Positions 7,765-17,505 of a stretch of DNA of 64,000 bases are shown here, in pieces (positions within the stretch are counted from its first letter, which is position 1; each line of letters begins with the position of its first letter). A program made the position numbers and the translations under genes. A model generated the notes under the pieces. The model did not search any database. It saw nothing but the letters and a program-made list of their open reading frames with translations, and was not told the origin of the DNA. The stretch is from Mycobacterium bourgelatii (GTDB taxonomy: Bacteria; Actinomycetota; Actinomycetes; Mycobacteriales; Mycobacteriaceae). Location: assembly GCF_010723575.1 (NCBI RefSeq), contig NZ_BLKZ01000002.1, forward strand, positions 248,001-312,000. Reading direction: 5' to 3'.

Positions 7765-9234
7765 GTGGGCGAAGAGGTCAAGCGCACCACGTATAACCGC
7801 GCACATCGGCGGGAATACCGGCGCAAAGTGCGGTTGTGTCTAGACGTCTTCGAGACGATGCTGGCGCAGTCCCGTTTCGAATGCGACCGGCCGCTGACCG
7901 GCATGGAAATCGAATGCAACCTGGTTGACGGGGATTACCAACCCGCCATGTCGAACCGCGTCGTACTGGACGCCATCGCGGATCCGGCTTACCAGAACGA
8001 ATTAGGCGCTTACAACATCGAATTCAATGTGCCGCCCCGGCCGCTGGCCGGACACACCGCACTGGACCTCGAGGAGGACGTGCGGGCCAGCCTGAATGTC
8101 GCCGAGACCAAAGCCAACTCCGGCGGCGCACACATCGTCATGATCGGCATCCTGCCCACGCTGATGCCCGAACACCTTTCCGACGGCTGGATGAGTGAGT
8201 CGACGCGGTACACCGCCCTCAACGATTCCATCTTCACCGCGCGCGGTGAGGACATCCCGATCAACATTTCCGGACCCGAGCCACTGAACTGGCAAGCGGC
8301 ATCCATCGCGCCCGAATCCGCTTGCACCAGCATTCAATTGCATCTGCAAGTCGGCGCAGAGAACTTCGCCGCCAACTGGAACGCCGCCCAGGTGCTGGCC
8401 GGCGCGCAGTTGGCGCTGGGCGCGAACTCGCCGTATTTCTTCGGCCACGAACTATGGGCGGAAACGCGCATCGAACTCTTTGCGCAGTCCACCGATACCC
8501 GTCCAGAAGAATTGAAGACGCAGGGCGTGCGCCCGCGGGTGTGGTTCGGCGAACGCTGGATCACCTCGGTGCTGGACTTGTTCAAGGAGAACGTCCGTTA
8601 CTTTCCGTCGCTGCTGCCGGAGGTGTCCGACGAGGATCCGCTGGCTGAGCTCGCGGCCGGCCGCACCCCGCACCTGTCCGAACTGCGCTTGCACAACGGC
8701 ACCGTGTACCGGTGGAACCGGCCGGTTTACGACGTCGTCGACGGACAGCCGCATCTGCGGCTGGAGAATCGGGTGTTGCCGGCCGGTCCGACCGTGATCG
8801 ACATGTTGGCGAATTCGGCTTTCTATTACGGCACGCTGCGCAGCCTGTCGGAGGCGGACCAGCCGCTGTGGACGCAGATGAGTTTCCCTGCGGCACATGC
8901 CAATTTCCTGGCCGCGGCCAGGCACGGCATCGATGCGCGGCTGCACTGGCCCGGTGTGGGCGAAGTGTCGGCCCCTGAACTGGTGTTGAAAACCCTGCTG
9001 CCGATGGCGCATGAGGGTCTACGACGTTGGGGCGTCGACGCCGAGGTTCGCGACCGGTTCCTGGGCGTCATCGAAGGCCGGGCCCGCGCCGGCCGCAACG
9101 GAGCGAGCTGGCAGGTGTCGACCGTGCACGCCTTGCAAAACGGCGGGATGGACCGGCCCGCGGCACTGACCGAGATGTTGCGCCGCTACTGCGAACACAT
9201 GCACGCCAACGAACCCGTGCACACCTGGGACTAG
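7765..9234 (+). CDS. Glutamate-cysteine ligase-like (GCS2 family) protein
   Basis: A 489-residue protein of the carboxylate-amine ligase/GCS2-like superfamily, orthologous to Rv3698 by synteny. Motifs include the N-terminal TGMEIECNLVDGDYQP (glutamate/ATP-site acidic residues), AYNIEFNVPPRPL, and RLENRVLPAGPTVIDM. It is not the ergothioneine EgtA, which is present separately at 19487-20749, so this is a second GCS-like enzyme of unknown substrate. The start is GTG 7765 (no ATG nearby; the sequence begins GEEVKRTTYNR). It ends 27 bp before the methyltransferase start. Confidence 0.85.
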   Translation: MGEEVKRTTYNRAHRREYRRKVRLCLDVFETMLAQSRFECDRPLTGMEIECNLVDGDYQPAMSNRVVLDAIADPAYQNELGAYNIEFNVPPRPLAGHTALDLEEDVRASLNVAETKANSGGAHIVMIGILPTLMPEHLSDGWMSESTRYTALNDSIFTARGEDIPINISGPEPLNWQAASIAPESACTSIQLHLQVGAENFAANWNAAQVLAGAQLALGANSPYFFGHELWAETRIELFAQSTDTRPEELKTQGVRPRVWFGERWITSVLDLFKENVRYFPSLLPEVSDEDPLAELAAGRTPHLSELRLHNGTVYRWNRPVYDVVDGQPHLRLENRVLPAGPTVIDMLANSAFYYGTLRSLSEADQPLWTQMSFPAAHANFLAAARHGIDARLHWPGVGEVSAPELVLKTLLPMAHEGLRRWGVDAEVRDRFLGVIEGRARAGRNGASWQVSTVHALQNGGMDRPAALTEMLRRYCEHMHANEPVHTWD

Positions 9235-9248
9235 GCCGAACGCGCGCG

Positions 9249-9254
9249 TAGGTT
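9249..9254 (+). promoter_or_regulatory. -10 hexamer TAGGTT, leaderless promoter of methyltransferase
   Basis: TAGGTT ends 7 nt before the GTG at 9262 in a short intergenic gap with no SD. This supports GTG 9262 as both transcription and translation start. Confidence 0.5.
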
Positions 9255-9261
9255 GGGATAC

Positions 9262-9960
9262 GTGACTTCCGACGTAATGGACTGGGACAGTGTCTATAAG
9301 GAGCAAGGCCAATTCGTGGGTCCGCCGCCGTGGGATATCGGCGAGCCGCAACCTGAATTGTCGGCGTTGATCTCGGCCGGGAAAGTCCGCAGCGATGTTC
9401 TCGATGCCGGATGTGGTCTCGCCGAGTTGTCGTTGGCCCTGGCGGCCCAGGGCTACACCGTGCTGGGCGTCGATATCAGCCCCACGGCCGTGGCCGCGGC
9501 CACGAAGGCCGCTGCGGAACGGGGTTTGACCACGGCCAGCTTTGAGCAGGCCGACATCACCGAGTTCGCCGGACACGACGGCCGCTTCGCGACCGTGATT
9601 GACAGCACCCTGTTCCATTCGCTTCCGGTCGAGGGACGCGACGGCTACCTGCGTTCGGTACATCGTGCGGCCGCTCCGGGCGCCAACTACTACGTGTTGG
9701 TGTTCGCCAAGGGCGCCTTCCTGGCCGAAGCGGAAATCAAGCCCAATGAAGTAGACGAGGACGAATTGCGTGCGGCGGTTGGCCAGTACTGGGAGATCGA
9801 CGAGATCCGTCCCGCTTTCATCCACGCCAACGTGCCGCAACAGATCCCCAATATGGAATCCGAATTTCCGCCACACGAACGCGACGAAAAAGGCCGCATG
9901 AAGCTGCCCGCCTACCTGCTGTCGGCGCATAAAGCCGGACGAGTCGCATCCACTACTTGA
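9262..9960 (+). CDS. Class I SAM-dependent methyltransferase
   Basis: A 232-residue Rossmann-fold methyltransferase (Rv3699 position). Motif I is VLDAGCGLAELSLALA near residue 48, and an acidic residue ends beta 2 (VLGVDISPTAV). A motif IV-like DSTLFHSL follows. The substrate is unknown; the N-terminal WDSVYKEQG resembles thiopurine/tellurite-type methyltransferases. I chose GTG 9262 because of the -10 box 7 nt upstream; a TTG at 9253 would add three residues. The 3' end directly abuts the decayed insertion sequence that begins about 40 bp downstream. Confidence 0.85.
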   Translation: MTSDVMDWDSVYKEQGQFVGPPPWDIGEPQPELSALISAGKVRSDVLDAGCGLAELSLALAAQGYTVLGVDISPTAVAAATKAAAERGLTTASFEQADITEFAGHDGRFATVIDSTLFHSLPVEGRDGYLRSVHRAAAPGANYYVLVFAKGAFLAEAEIKPNEVDEDELRAAVGQYWEIDEIRPAFIHANVPQQIPNMESEFPPHERDEKGRMKLPAYLLSAHKAGRVASTT

Positions 9961-9998
9961 CCGCGGTGATCGGCGCGAGACTTGTGCGACCTTCCGTA

Positions 9999-11169
9999 AT
10001 GCCTCAAATCAACATGCCCGCGAAATCTGGTCCATGCCTCATGTAAAGATGCCCGCGAAACGGGGTGGATCAGCCGGCTTTGGTTCGGATGCCTTTGCCG
10101 ATGTCGGGTAGGGCGGGCCAGGTAGAGTTGCTCTGTCTTTTCCTTGGCTAGCAGGAGAAGCCGGTTCTGCAGATGGGCGATCTCGCGGCCGATTTTGGCG
10201 GGGTTGAGGCTGTCGCGGTACACGGTCAGTTCGGCCTGTTGTGCTGGTGAAACAATGTCGGCGGCCAGGAGCCGGTCGAATGGGGTCTGCGGTGTGTCAT
10301 ACCGGCGCCGGCGCCGGCCGTCGCCGCTGGTGTATCCGATGGGTTGATTCTCGGGGTCAGGTAGTTGAGCCGGTCGTTGACCAGCGGCCAGAGCCGGTTG
10401 AGCACGGCTCGTTCTTCGCCAGTGTCGTGGCGGTAGTAGAACGCGTATTTGCGCACCAGGTGGTTGGTCTTGGATTCGACGGTGGCCTGGTCGTTCTTAT
10501 TGTAGGGCCGCGACCGGGTGAAGAAGATCCATTTCCGCAGCCAACTTAATGACGGCCTCATTCAGGAACCAGTGCCGTTGCCGAAGTCCAAACCGGTTAT
10601 CGCATAAGGTATCTCACGCAACCCGGCTTTCAGCCGGCCAGGATGTGGGCGTGGGCGTTGTTACGCACGGTGCGGGTGAAGGCCCAGCCGATATGTACAT
10701 CGGTGAGGTTGAGGGTGCGCGCGAACTCGCCTTTCAGCGTCGGGCCGCAATGCGCGAGCGCATCGCCGTCGAAGCAGCCGGTTCGTCCTCGACCTCATCG
10801 CCCGCCTTACGGATCTTGACTGAATTCCGCAGCAGCGGTCAAGGTTTCGTCATCGATACACTTTCTGGCCCCTAGCCTTCGCCGGCGCCAGATAGCGATC
10901 AATCGGCGCGCTCATCTCCAACAGCTCGGTACGCGCACGGCCGGGCTATAGCGGTCACGACCAAATACCAGCTCGTTGTGACGCTGCAGGCCGTCGACTG
11001 CAGCCGCATCGAAGCAGCCAGATACTTCCCGCACTGCCCACCCGAGGCGGCCCAAACCCGTTGCAACACCTTGAGTGCGTCGTAGGAATACTTCATACCC
11101 CTAGCGGTCACCACGGGCATTCTTGTGTGAGGCACCCGAGGGTGTTTCGCGGGCACTTTTCGTGAGTCA
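9999..11169. mobile_element. Decayed insertion sequence with doubled terminal repeats
   Basis: Left end: two direct copies, 35 bp apart, of a unit beginning ATGCCTC (9999 and 10034) and containing TGCCCGCGAAA (10015-10025 and 10050-10060). Right end, in inverted orientation: two copies 36 bp apart, with GGGCA at 11115 and 11151 (the outer one within GTTTCGCGGGCA, 11144-11155) and TGAGTCA/TGAGGCA outside. Between them lies a broken transposase gene on the minus strand. Multiple end repeats like these are typical transposase-binding arrays. The element lies between the methyltransferase and the PE_PGRS gene, a place that I remember holding neither in M. tuberculosis. Confidence 0.7.
10070..11096 (-). 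pseudogene. DDE/rve-core transposase remnant, multiple frameshifts
   Basis: Fragments of one integrase-core transposase can be read in different minus-strand frames. The N-terminal KVLQRVWAASGGQCGKYLA is near 11070. Then come FDGDALAHCGPTLKGEFART and TLNLTDVHIGWAFTRTVRNN near 10690-10790, and TGLDFGNGT near 10580. FFTRSRPYNKNDQATVESK lies at about 10480-10530, and a C-terminal AYRDSLNPAKIGREIAHLQN-like tail at about 10160-10220 runs to a stop near 10070. The D, D and E of the catalytic triad are recognisable in FDGD, LDFGNG and ATVESK. Stops and frameshifts separate the blocks, and part of the N-terminal third is deleted, so it cannot be active. The exact IS family is uncertain. Confidence 0.72.
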
Positions 11170-11257
11170 AGCCGCCTTCCAATGAGTTTGACCGAACAGC
11201 GATAGGCTCCTGTACTGCGGCCTGGCCGGGTCGTGCCGATTCGGATGGAGGTGCAGG

Positions 11258-14200
11258 ATGTCGTTTGTAAGCACTCTGCCCGAGCTGGTCGAGTCAGCGG
11301 CTTCCGATCTGGCAAGTCTGGGAGCACGGATCGGCGCGGCCAATGCGGTGGCGGCCGCATCGACAAGCGACATCGCGGCCGCGGCCGCCGATGAGGTGTC
11401 GACCCAGATCGCGGCGGTGTTCGGCCTTCACGCTCGCGACTATCAAGCGCTGAGCGCCCAGGCGTCGATGTTCCATTCCCAGTTCGTGAACGCGTTGATG
11501 GCGGCGGGCAATTCCTATGCCGCGGCCGAGGCCGCCAACGCCTCGCCACTGCAGACTGTCGTGGACGACATCCTGGCGGTGATCAATGCGCCGACCAATC
11601 TCTTGCTAGGTCGGCCGCTGATCGGCGATGGCACCCACGGAGCGCCGGAGACCGGGGCGAACGGCGGAGCCGGTGGGATCTTGTGGGGAAACGGCGGCAA
11701 CGGTGGGTCCGGGGCGCCCGGGCAGGCCGGCGGCCGCGGTGGTGACGCCGGGCTCTTCGGCAACGGCGGCGCGGGGGGCGCTGGCGGCGTCGGCACGACC
11801 GGCAGCCTGGGCACTGCGGGCTCCCTCGCGCTACCGAACGGCGGCCTGGGCGGAACCGGTGGCACCGGCGGCACCGGTGGAGCGGGTGGTAGCGGCGGTC
11901 TGCTGTTTGGCAATGGCGGTGCTGGCGGGCTGGGTGGCGCCGGCGGGGTCGGCGGGACGGGCGGGACGGGCGTCAACGGCGCACCCGGCGTGGCCGGCAG
12001 CATGACCAACGGCGCCGGCGGTGATGGCGGCAATGGCGGCGTGGGCGGCATGGGTGGCATGGGCGGCGCGGGCGGGGCCGGCGGCAAGGGTTCGGTCCTG
12101 TTCGGCCAGGCCGGCGCCAACGGCAACGGCGGCAACGGCGGCACCGGCGGCAGCGCCGGCACGGCCGGTACCGGCGGCGCGGGCGCAGCCGGCACCGTCG
12201 ACAACCCGAACGGCGGTGCCGGTGGCCACGGCGGTGACCCGGGCAGTCCGGGTCTAGGTGGCAACGGCGGCGCCGGGGCAACCGGCGGCGCGGCGGGTGC
12301 GGAGGGCGCCGCGGTCACCACGGGCGGTGACGGCGGCGTCGGCGGGGCCGGCTACGACGCCAGCACCGGTGTGGTCGCCGGCGCCAGCGGCGGCAACGGG
12401 GGCAACGGCGGAGCGGGCGGCAGGTACGGCAACGGTGGGGCCGGCGGCGCCGGCGGTAACGGCGCCCACGGCGCCGACGGCATCACCGGCAACGACGGCA
12501 ACGGCACAAATGGGACCGCCGGCGGTGGCGGCGGCAACGGCGGCAACGGCGGTAGCGGCGGTTCGAAGGCCGGCGACGGCGGTAACGGCGGGATATCCGG
12601 CGTCGGCGGCAACGGCGGTAACGGTGGCAGCGGCGGCACCGGCGCCGCGGGCGCACTAATGATCCTCGACGGTGCCGGAGGAACCGGTGGTAACGGCGGC
12701 AACGGCGCCGAGGGCGGTACCGGCGGCAACGGCGGGCAGGCGGGGCTGCGGGCCCCGGCGGCAACGTGGGACTTGACCGCAACGGCGGGGCCGGCGGCAC
12801 CGGCGGCAATGCCGGTGCGGCCGGGACAGGCGGCGTGGGCGCGGCTGGCGACATCGGCACCCCCGACGGCGGCAACGGCGGACAAGGTGGTAACCCCGGC
12901 ACCGCCGGCAGCGGCGGCACTGGCGGCGCCGGCGGCGGCGACGCCCTGCCCGGTCTCGACGGCGCCGATGGCTTGGCGGTGACCACCGGCGGTGACGGCG
13001 GCGCCGGCGGGGCCGGCTACGACGCCAGCACCGGTGTGGTCGCCGGCGCCGACGGCGGCAAGGGCGGGGACGGCGGCGCCGGCGGCACCTACGGCAACGG
13101 CGGCGCGGGCGGCGCCGGCGGCAACGGCGCCAATGGCGGCGCCGGCAGCAATGGCGCCGGCTCGGGCGACCCCGGCACGGCGGGCACGGCTGGTGGGGCC
13201 GGCGGTGACGGCGGTAAGGGTGGCGCCGGCGGGCAGCACGGTGCTGGCGGCATCGGCGGGGCCGGCGGTAGTGGCGGCACCGGCGGCGCCGGCGGCAATG
13301 GCGCGGCCGCTACCACGCCCGGCGGGACCGGCGGGATCGGAGGCGACGGCGGGCGGCGGGATCGGCGGTAACGGCGGGGCCGGCGGCGACGGCGGGCAGT
13401 TCGGCAACGGCGGCAACGGCGGCAACGGCGGGGTCATCGGTGGCGGCGGCAAGGGCGGCGACGGCGGGGCCGGCGGTCCCGACGGCGGAAATGGCGGGGC
13501 CGGCGGCAATGGCGGGGATGCCGGCTTGGGCGAGGCCGGTTGGCCCGGTGGCAACGGCGGGGCCGGTGGCGACGCCGGACAGTTCGGCAACGGCGGCAAC
13601 GGCGGCGACGGCGGCGCCATTGGGGCCTCGGGAGCCGGCGGCAGCGGCGGCAACGGCGGGGCCGCCAGTAGCCCTGGCGGTACGGGTGGAACTGGCGGGC
13701 CTGGTGGCGGCGGGGGGGCCGGCGGGGGCAGCGGATGGGGCGGTGCCGGTGGCAATGGTGGCTCGATCTCCGGTGACGGCGGTAACGGTGGGACCAGCGG
13801 GGGCGCCGCCGCCAGCGGCGCCGGCGGACAGGGCGGGGCAGGCGGCCAGGCCGGCAGCGGCGGGACGGGAGGGGCCGGCGGCGCCGGCGGACCGGGCAGC
13901 CTCGCGGGCTTCGGCGGGGCCGGCGGTAACGCCGGGCAGCAGGGCAACGGCGGCGACGGAGGCGCCAGCGCGACCGCCGGCAACGCCGGCGACGGCGGAG
14001 CCGGCGGCCACGGCGGCAACGGCGGCATCAGCGGCACCGGCGGCAACGGCGGCAACGGCGGCAACAGCGGTGTGGCCGGTAGTGCCGTAACTGCCGGGTC
14101 GGGCGGCAATGGTGGCTCAATCTCCGGCGATGGCGGCGACGGTGGCGTCGGCGGCGGCGGCGGATCAAGAGGGGCCGGCGGAGTCGGCGGCAACGGCGGC

Positions 14201-15295
14201 AGCGGCGGCACGATCTCCGGCGACGGCGGCAATGGCGGCAAGGGCGGCGGCGTCGTCTCTATCATGGGCGGCTCGGGCGGGATCGGCGGCGCGGGGGGCG
14301 CAGCCCCCGGCAGTGGCACGGGCGGCAACGGAGGAGCGGGCGGCGCGGGCGGCGGCGGCGGAATCGGGGGCGCCGGTGGCACGGGCGGCGATGGTGGCTC
14401 GGTCTCCGGCGACGGCGGTAACGGAGGCAACGGCGGGCCGCACCTGTTTAGCTCCGGCGGGACCGGCGGGGCCGGCGGCGACGGCGGTCTAGGCGGCGGC
14501 ACGGGCGGGGCCGGCGGCGACGGCGGGGTGGCCTTTGTCGGCGGCGACGGCGGGACCGGCGGCACGGCACTAGGTTCCGGCAACGGCGGCAACGGCGGCG
14601 AGGGCGCGGGCGGCAGCATCGGCGGGACGGGCGGCAAAGGCGGAGCCGGCGGAGCCGGTACCGCCACACAACCCGGCGGCGACGGCGGCGACGGCGGTGC
14701 CGCCGGCACCGGTGGCACGGGCGGCGACGGCGGGAACGGTGGCGCCGCCCACGAATCCGGCAACGGCGGTGCCGGTAGTAACGGCGGCAACGGCGGACAG
14801 GGTGGCTCCGCGAGTGAGGGCGGGACCGGTGGCGCCGGCACTCCGACTCAGCCCGGCGGTACCGGCGGCGACGCCGGGCCCGCCGGTGAGGGCGGTGTCG
14901 GGGGTGACGGCGGGGCGGGGGGCGCCGCAAACGGATCCGGCAGCGGCGGAGCCGGCGGCGACGGTGCCAGCGGGGGCGACGGCGGGTTCGCCCAGGCCGG
15001 CGTCGGGAACGGCGGCAACGGCGGGGACGGCAACCCGGGCGGTGCCGGCGGCAACGGCGCGAGCAACCGCAACGGCGGCAACGGCGGCAACGGCGGCAAC
15101 GGCGGCGCGTCGGCGCTGGGAACCCCTGGCGGCGGCGGAGCGGGCGGAATCGGTGGCAGCCCCCTGAACTCCCTCGGCGCAGGTCCTGGCGGGACCGGGG
15201 GCACGGGGCTGGGCGGTGGCAATGCGGGCAACGAGGGCGCCGAAGGCGTCGGGGCCAACGTCGGCGCCGACGGCAACCCCGGCAGCCCCGGCTGA
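11258..15295 (+). pseudogene. PE_PGRS family protein gene with two compensating frameshifts
   Basis: Residues 1-95 are a canonical PE domain (MSFVSTLPELVESAASDLAS, then AAAADEVSTQIAAVFG and FVNALMAAGNSYAAAEAAN). The linker NLLLGRPLIGDG follows, then a very long PGRS domain of GGAGG/GGNGG repeats. The original frame is lost near 12745 (GGGCAGGCGGGGCTGC), where the Gly-rich reading moves one frame over. It returns to the original frame near 13345. Read literally, translation ends at 12982, giving a 574-residue protein; with both shifts repaired the gene would encode about 1345 residues. PE proteins are usually surface or secreted via ESX-5. An SD (GGAGG) precedes the ATG. The shifts may be real or assembly errors in GC-rich repeats. 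Confidence 0.85.
12310..13140 (+). repeat. 665-bp-spaced internal duplication in the PGRS domain
   Basis: The segment encoding AGYDASTGVVAGA occurs at about 12345-12385 and again at about 13010-13050, exactly 665 bp apart. Both copies are preceded by AVTTGGDGG and followed by YGNGGAGGAGGNGA. Since 665 is not a multiple of three, the second copy is read in the neighbouring frame, matching the frameshifted interval. Confidence 0.7.
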
Positions 15296-15344
15296 CGACG
15301 TTCCTACGGCCCAATGATGGTCAGTCCCCGGCCCGACGACCTAG

Positions 15345-16532
15345 CTACCCCGCCGCGGTCGCGGCGGCCAGCGCCTCGGCGAAGATTCCCAGGTCCTCGG
15401 CCGTGCTGTCCACGTGCGGCGAGATCCGCAACACCGGGGCGTCGAGCTCCAGCGGCGCGCGCTGCGGTCCGGCATACGTGGTGACGATTTGGCGCTCCGC
15501 GAGCAGCCAGGCCCGCACCGCTTGCGGGTCAGCGCCGCCGACCGGCACCAGTGTGGTGATCGCGCTCGGCTCCTCCACCTCTTCGACCACCGACCAGCCG
15601 GGCACATCGGCCAGCACGGTCCGGCTGATCCCGCCCAGCTCCGCGAGCCGGGCGCGCACCGACTCCGGACCGTAGCCCAGGTACTCACCCAGCGCCACCG
15701 AAAAGCCCACCCGCGCAGCGATATTGGCCTCCCCGAACTCGAGTTGCTGAGCCACCGTCGCCGACCCGGCCCACGCCGGCGCCGCCAGCCGCGGACGAAG
15801 CCGCCCCATCAGGTCGGGGCGCACCGCCAGGAAGCCGACGCCCCGCGGCCCGGCCATCCACTTGCGCGACGACGAATACATGACGTCGGCCCCCACCGCG
15901 CAGTCCACCTGTCCCAACGCCTGCGCCGCGTCGACGACCAGCGGCAGCCCCAGCTCGCCGCAAAGCTTCGCCACCATCGGCAGCGGTTGCACGACGCCGC
16001 GGTGGCTGGCCACCGGGGTCAAATGGACCAGATCGGGCGGGTCCTCGTTCAGCTCATACGCGGCATCGTCAAGTGCCAGCCTGCCGTCTTCCAGGGTCGG
16101 AAGCGTGCGCACGGTGAACCCGTGGGCGGCCATCAGGGCCAGGTTGGGCCCGTATTCGCCGGGGAGACAGGCCACCTTCCTCGCACCGGTCGGCCAACTG
16201 CCCAGCAGCAGGTCCAGCGCGTGCAGCGAGCCGGTGGTAAAGACCACCTCGGCATCCGGGATCCCGGTCAGCGTGGCGGCCGCCGCCCGCCCCGCGTCGA
16301 GCGCGGGCTGGGCAGCCTCCGCCGCGACGTATCCACCAACCTCGGCCTCGTGCAACGCGTGCTTGGCCGTGGCGTCGAGCACCGCAAAACTCTGGCGGGA
16401 ACAGGCCGCGCTGTCCAAATGCAGCCCGGCAGCCGGCGGGCGGGCCGCCCGCCATCGGTCGGCGAGCCGGAGGGGCTCATTGGCGCCGCTCCTCCTCATC
16501 GCTTCGCTCTGCATCGTCGCCGGCGCGCTCAC
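15345..16532 (-). CDS. egtE: Ergothioneine biosynthesis PLP-dependent C-S lyase EgtE
   Basis: A 395-residue class-V-like PLP enzyme that cleaves the hercynylcysteine sulfoxide intermediate to ergothioneine. The PLP lysine is K224 in SSSRKWMAGPRGVGFL, and the cofactor aspartate is in LPLVVDAAQALGQVD. It is the last gene of egtA-B-C-D-E on the minus strand. Its GTG start overlaps the egtD TGA as GTGA (16529-16532). Its 3' end faces the PE_PGRS gene tail-to-tail with a 49-bp gap. Length agrees with the M. tuberculosis protein (about 390). Confidence 0.94.
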   Translation of the reverse strand: MSAPATMQSEAMRRSGANEPLRLADRWRAARPPAAGLHLDSAACSRQSFAVLDATAKHALHEAEVGGYVAAEAAQPALDAGRAAAATLTGIPDAEVVFTTGSLHALDLLLGSWPTGARKVACLPGEYGPNLALMAAHGFTVRTLPTLEDGRLALDDAAYELNEDPPDLVHLTPVASHRGVVQPLPMVAKLCGELGLPLVVDAAQALGQVDCAVGADVMYSSSRKWMAGPRGVGFLAVRPDLMGRLRPRLAAPAWAGSATVAQQLEFGEANIAARVGFSVALGEYLGYGPESVRARLAELGGISRTVLADVPGWSVVEEVEEPSAITTLVPVGGADPQAVRAWLLAERQIVTTYAGPQRAPLELDAPVLRISPHVDSTAEDLGIFAEALAAATAAG

Positions 16533-17494
16533 TTCACAGCCAGCGACAGGCCGAAGTCACCGGCGTCGTCCGTCCACCATTGACTGCGACGCAATCCGGC
16601 CTCGGCCAGTTCCGCTCCGACGGCGTCGGGCCGGAACTTGCACGAAACCTCGGTCAGCATCTCCTCGCCCGCCTCGAAGTCCGCGGTCAGATTGAGCGCA
16701 CCCACGTGCACGCGCTGTGAAGTGTCGGCGCGCAGCCACATCTCGATGCGTTCCTCCACCACGTTCCACCGGGCGACGTGCCGGTAAGCGTTGACGGCGA
16801 AGTCCGCATCGAGTTCCCGATTGACGACGGTAAGAACGTTGCGATTGAACCGGGCCGTCACCCCGGCAGCATCGTCGTAAGCGCGCACCAACCGGGCGGC
16901 ATCCTTGACCAGATCGGTGCCCAGCAACAGGCTGTCTCCCGTCCGCATGACGCTGGCCAGGGTCGCGAGAAACTTCGCACGCGGCACGGGCGTCAGGTTG
17001 CCGATCGTCGACCCCAAGAACACGAACAGGCGCCGACCGCCGCCGGGAATCTCGGTCAGGTGCTCCTCGAAATCCCCACAGACAGCCTGGATTTCGACAC
17101 CGGAATACTCGCGCTGAATGGCGGCCGCGCTCTCCGACAAGACGTTGGCGTCGACGTCGAAGGGCACAAACTTGCGCAGCGACCCACATGCGCGCAGCGC
17201 GTCCAGCAGTTGTCGGGTCTTCTCCGATGTTCCGCTGCCCAGTTCCACCAAGGTGTCGGCCTCGCTGGCCGCCGCGATCTCGACGGACCGAGCGCGCAGG
17301 ATCTCAGCCTCGGCGCGGGTCGGATAATACTCCGGCAGCCGGGTGATCTGGTCGAACAGCTCGCTGCCCACCGCGTCGTAGAACCACTTGGGCGGCAAGG
17401 ATTTCGGCGTCTGTTGCAGTCCTTCCAGCACATCGCGGCGCAAAGCGTGATACGCCGAGTCCTCAGCCAAGTAATTGGACAGCGACAGCGTCAT
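16529..17494 (-). CDS. egtD: L-histidine N-alpha-methyltransferase EgtD
   Basis: A 321-residue SAM-dependent enzyme that trimethylates histidine to hercynine, the entry compound of ergothioneine synthesis. Motifs: PPKWFYDAVGSELFDQITRL near residues 34-53, SAM-binding LVELGSGTSEKT at 82-93, VFLGSTIGNLTP, and a C-terminal CKFRP...WWTDDAGDFGLSLA. I chose ATG 17494 (MTLSLSNYLA), which gives exactly the expected 321 residues; the frame extends 28 codons further without homology. An AGGA-type SD (GAAAGGATTTCG) precedes it, 11 bp from the egtC stop. Confidence 0.96.
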   Translation of the reverse strand: MTLSLSNYLAEDSAYHALRRDVLEGLQQTPKSLPPKWFYDAVGSELFDQITRLPEYYPTRAEAEILRARSVEIAAASEADTLVELGSGTSEKTRQLLDALRACGSLRKFVPFDVDANVLSESAAAIQREYSGVEIQAVCGDFEEHLTEIPGGGRRLFVFLGSTIGNLTPVPRAKFLATLASVMRTGDSLLLGTDLVKDAARLVRAYDDAAGVTARFNRNVLTVVNRELDADFAVNAYRHVARWNVVEERIEMWLRADTSQRVHVGALNLTADFEAGEEMLTEVSCKFRPDAVGAELAEAGLRRSQWWTDDAGDFGLSLAVK

Positions 17495-17505
17495 CGAAAT
17501 CCTTT

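Noticed and set aside
7701..7919. N-terminal extension of glycerol kinase to 7919
   Set aside because: The extension is Arg/Cys-rich, overlaps the divergent gene and exceeds family length; the FGGY fold starts after 7700.
11515..15314. Very long Pro-rich open frames on the strand opposite the PE_PGRS gene
   Set aside because: They are the antisense of GGN repeats (stop-poor, GC-rich) with no start signals or homology.
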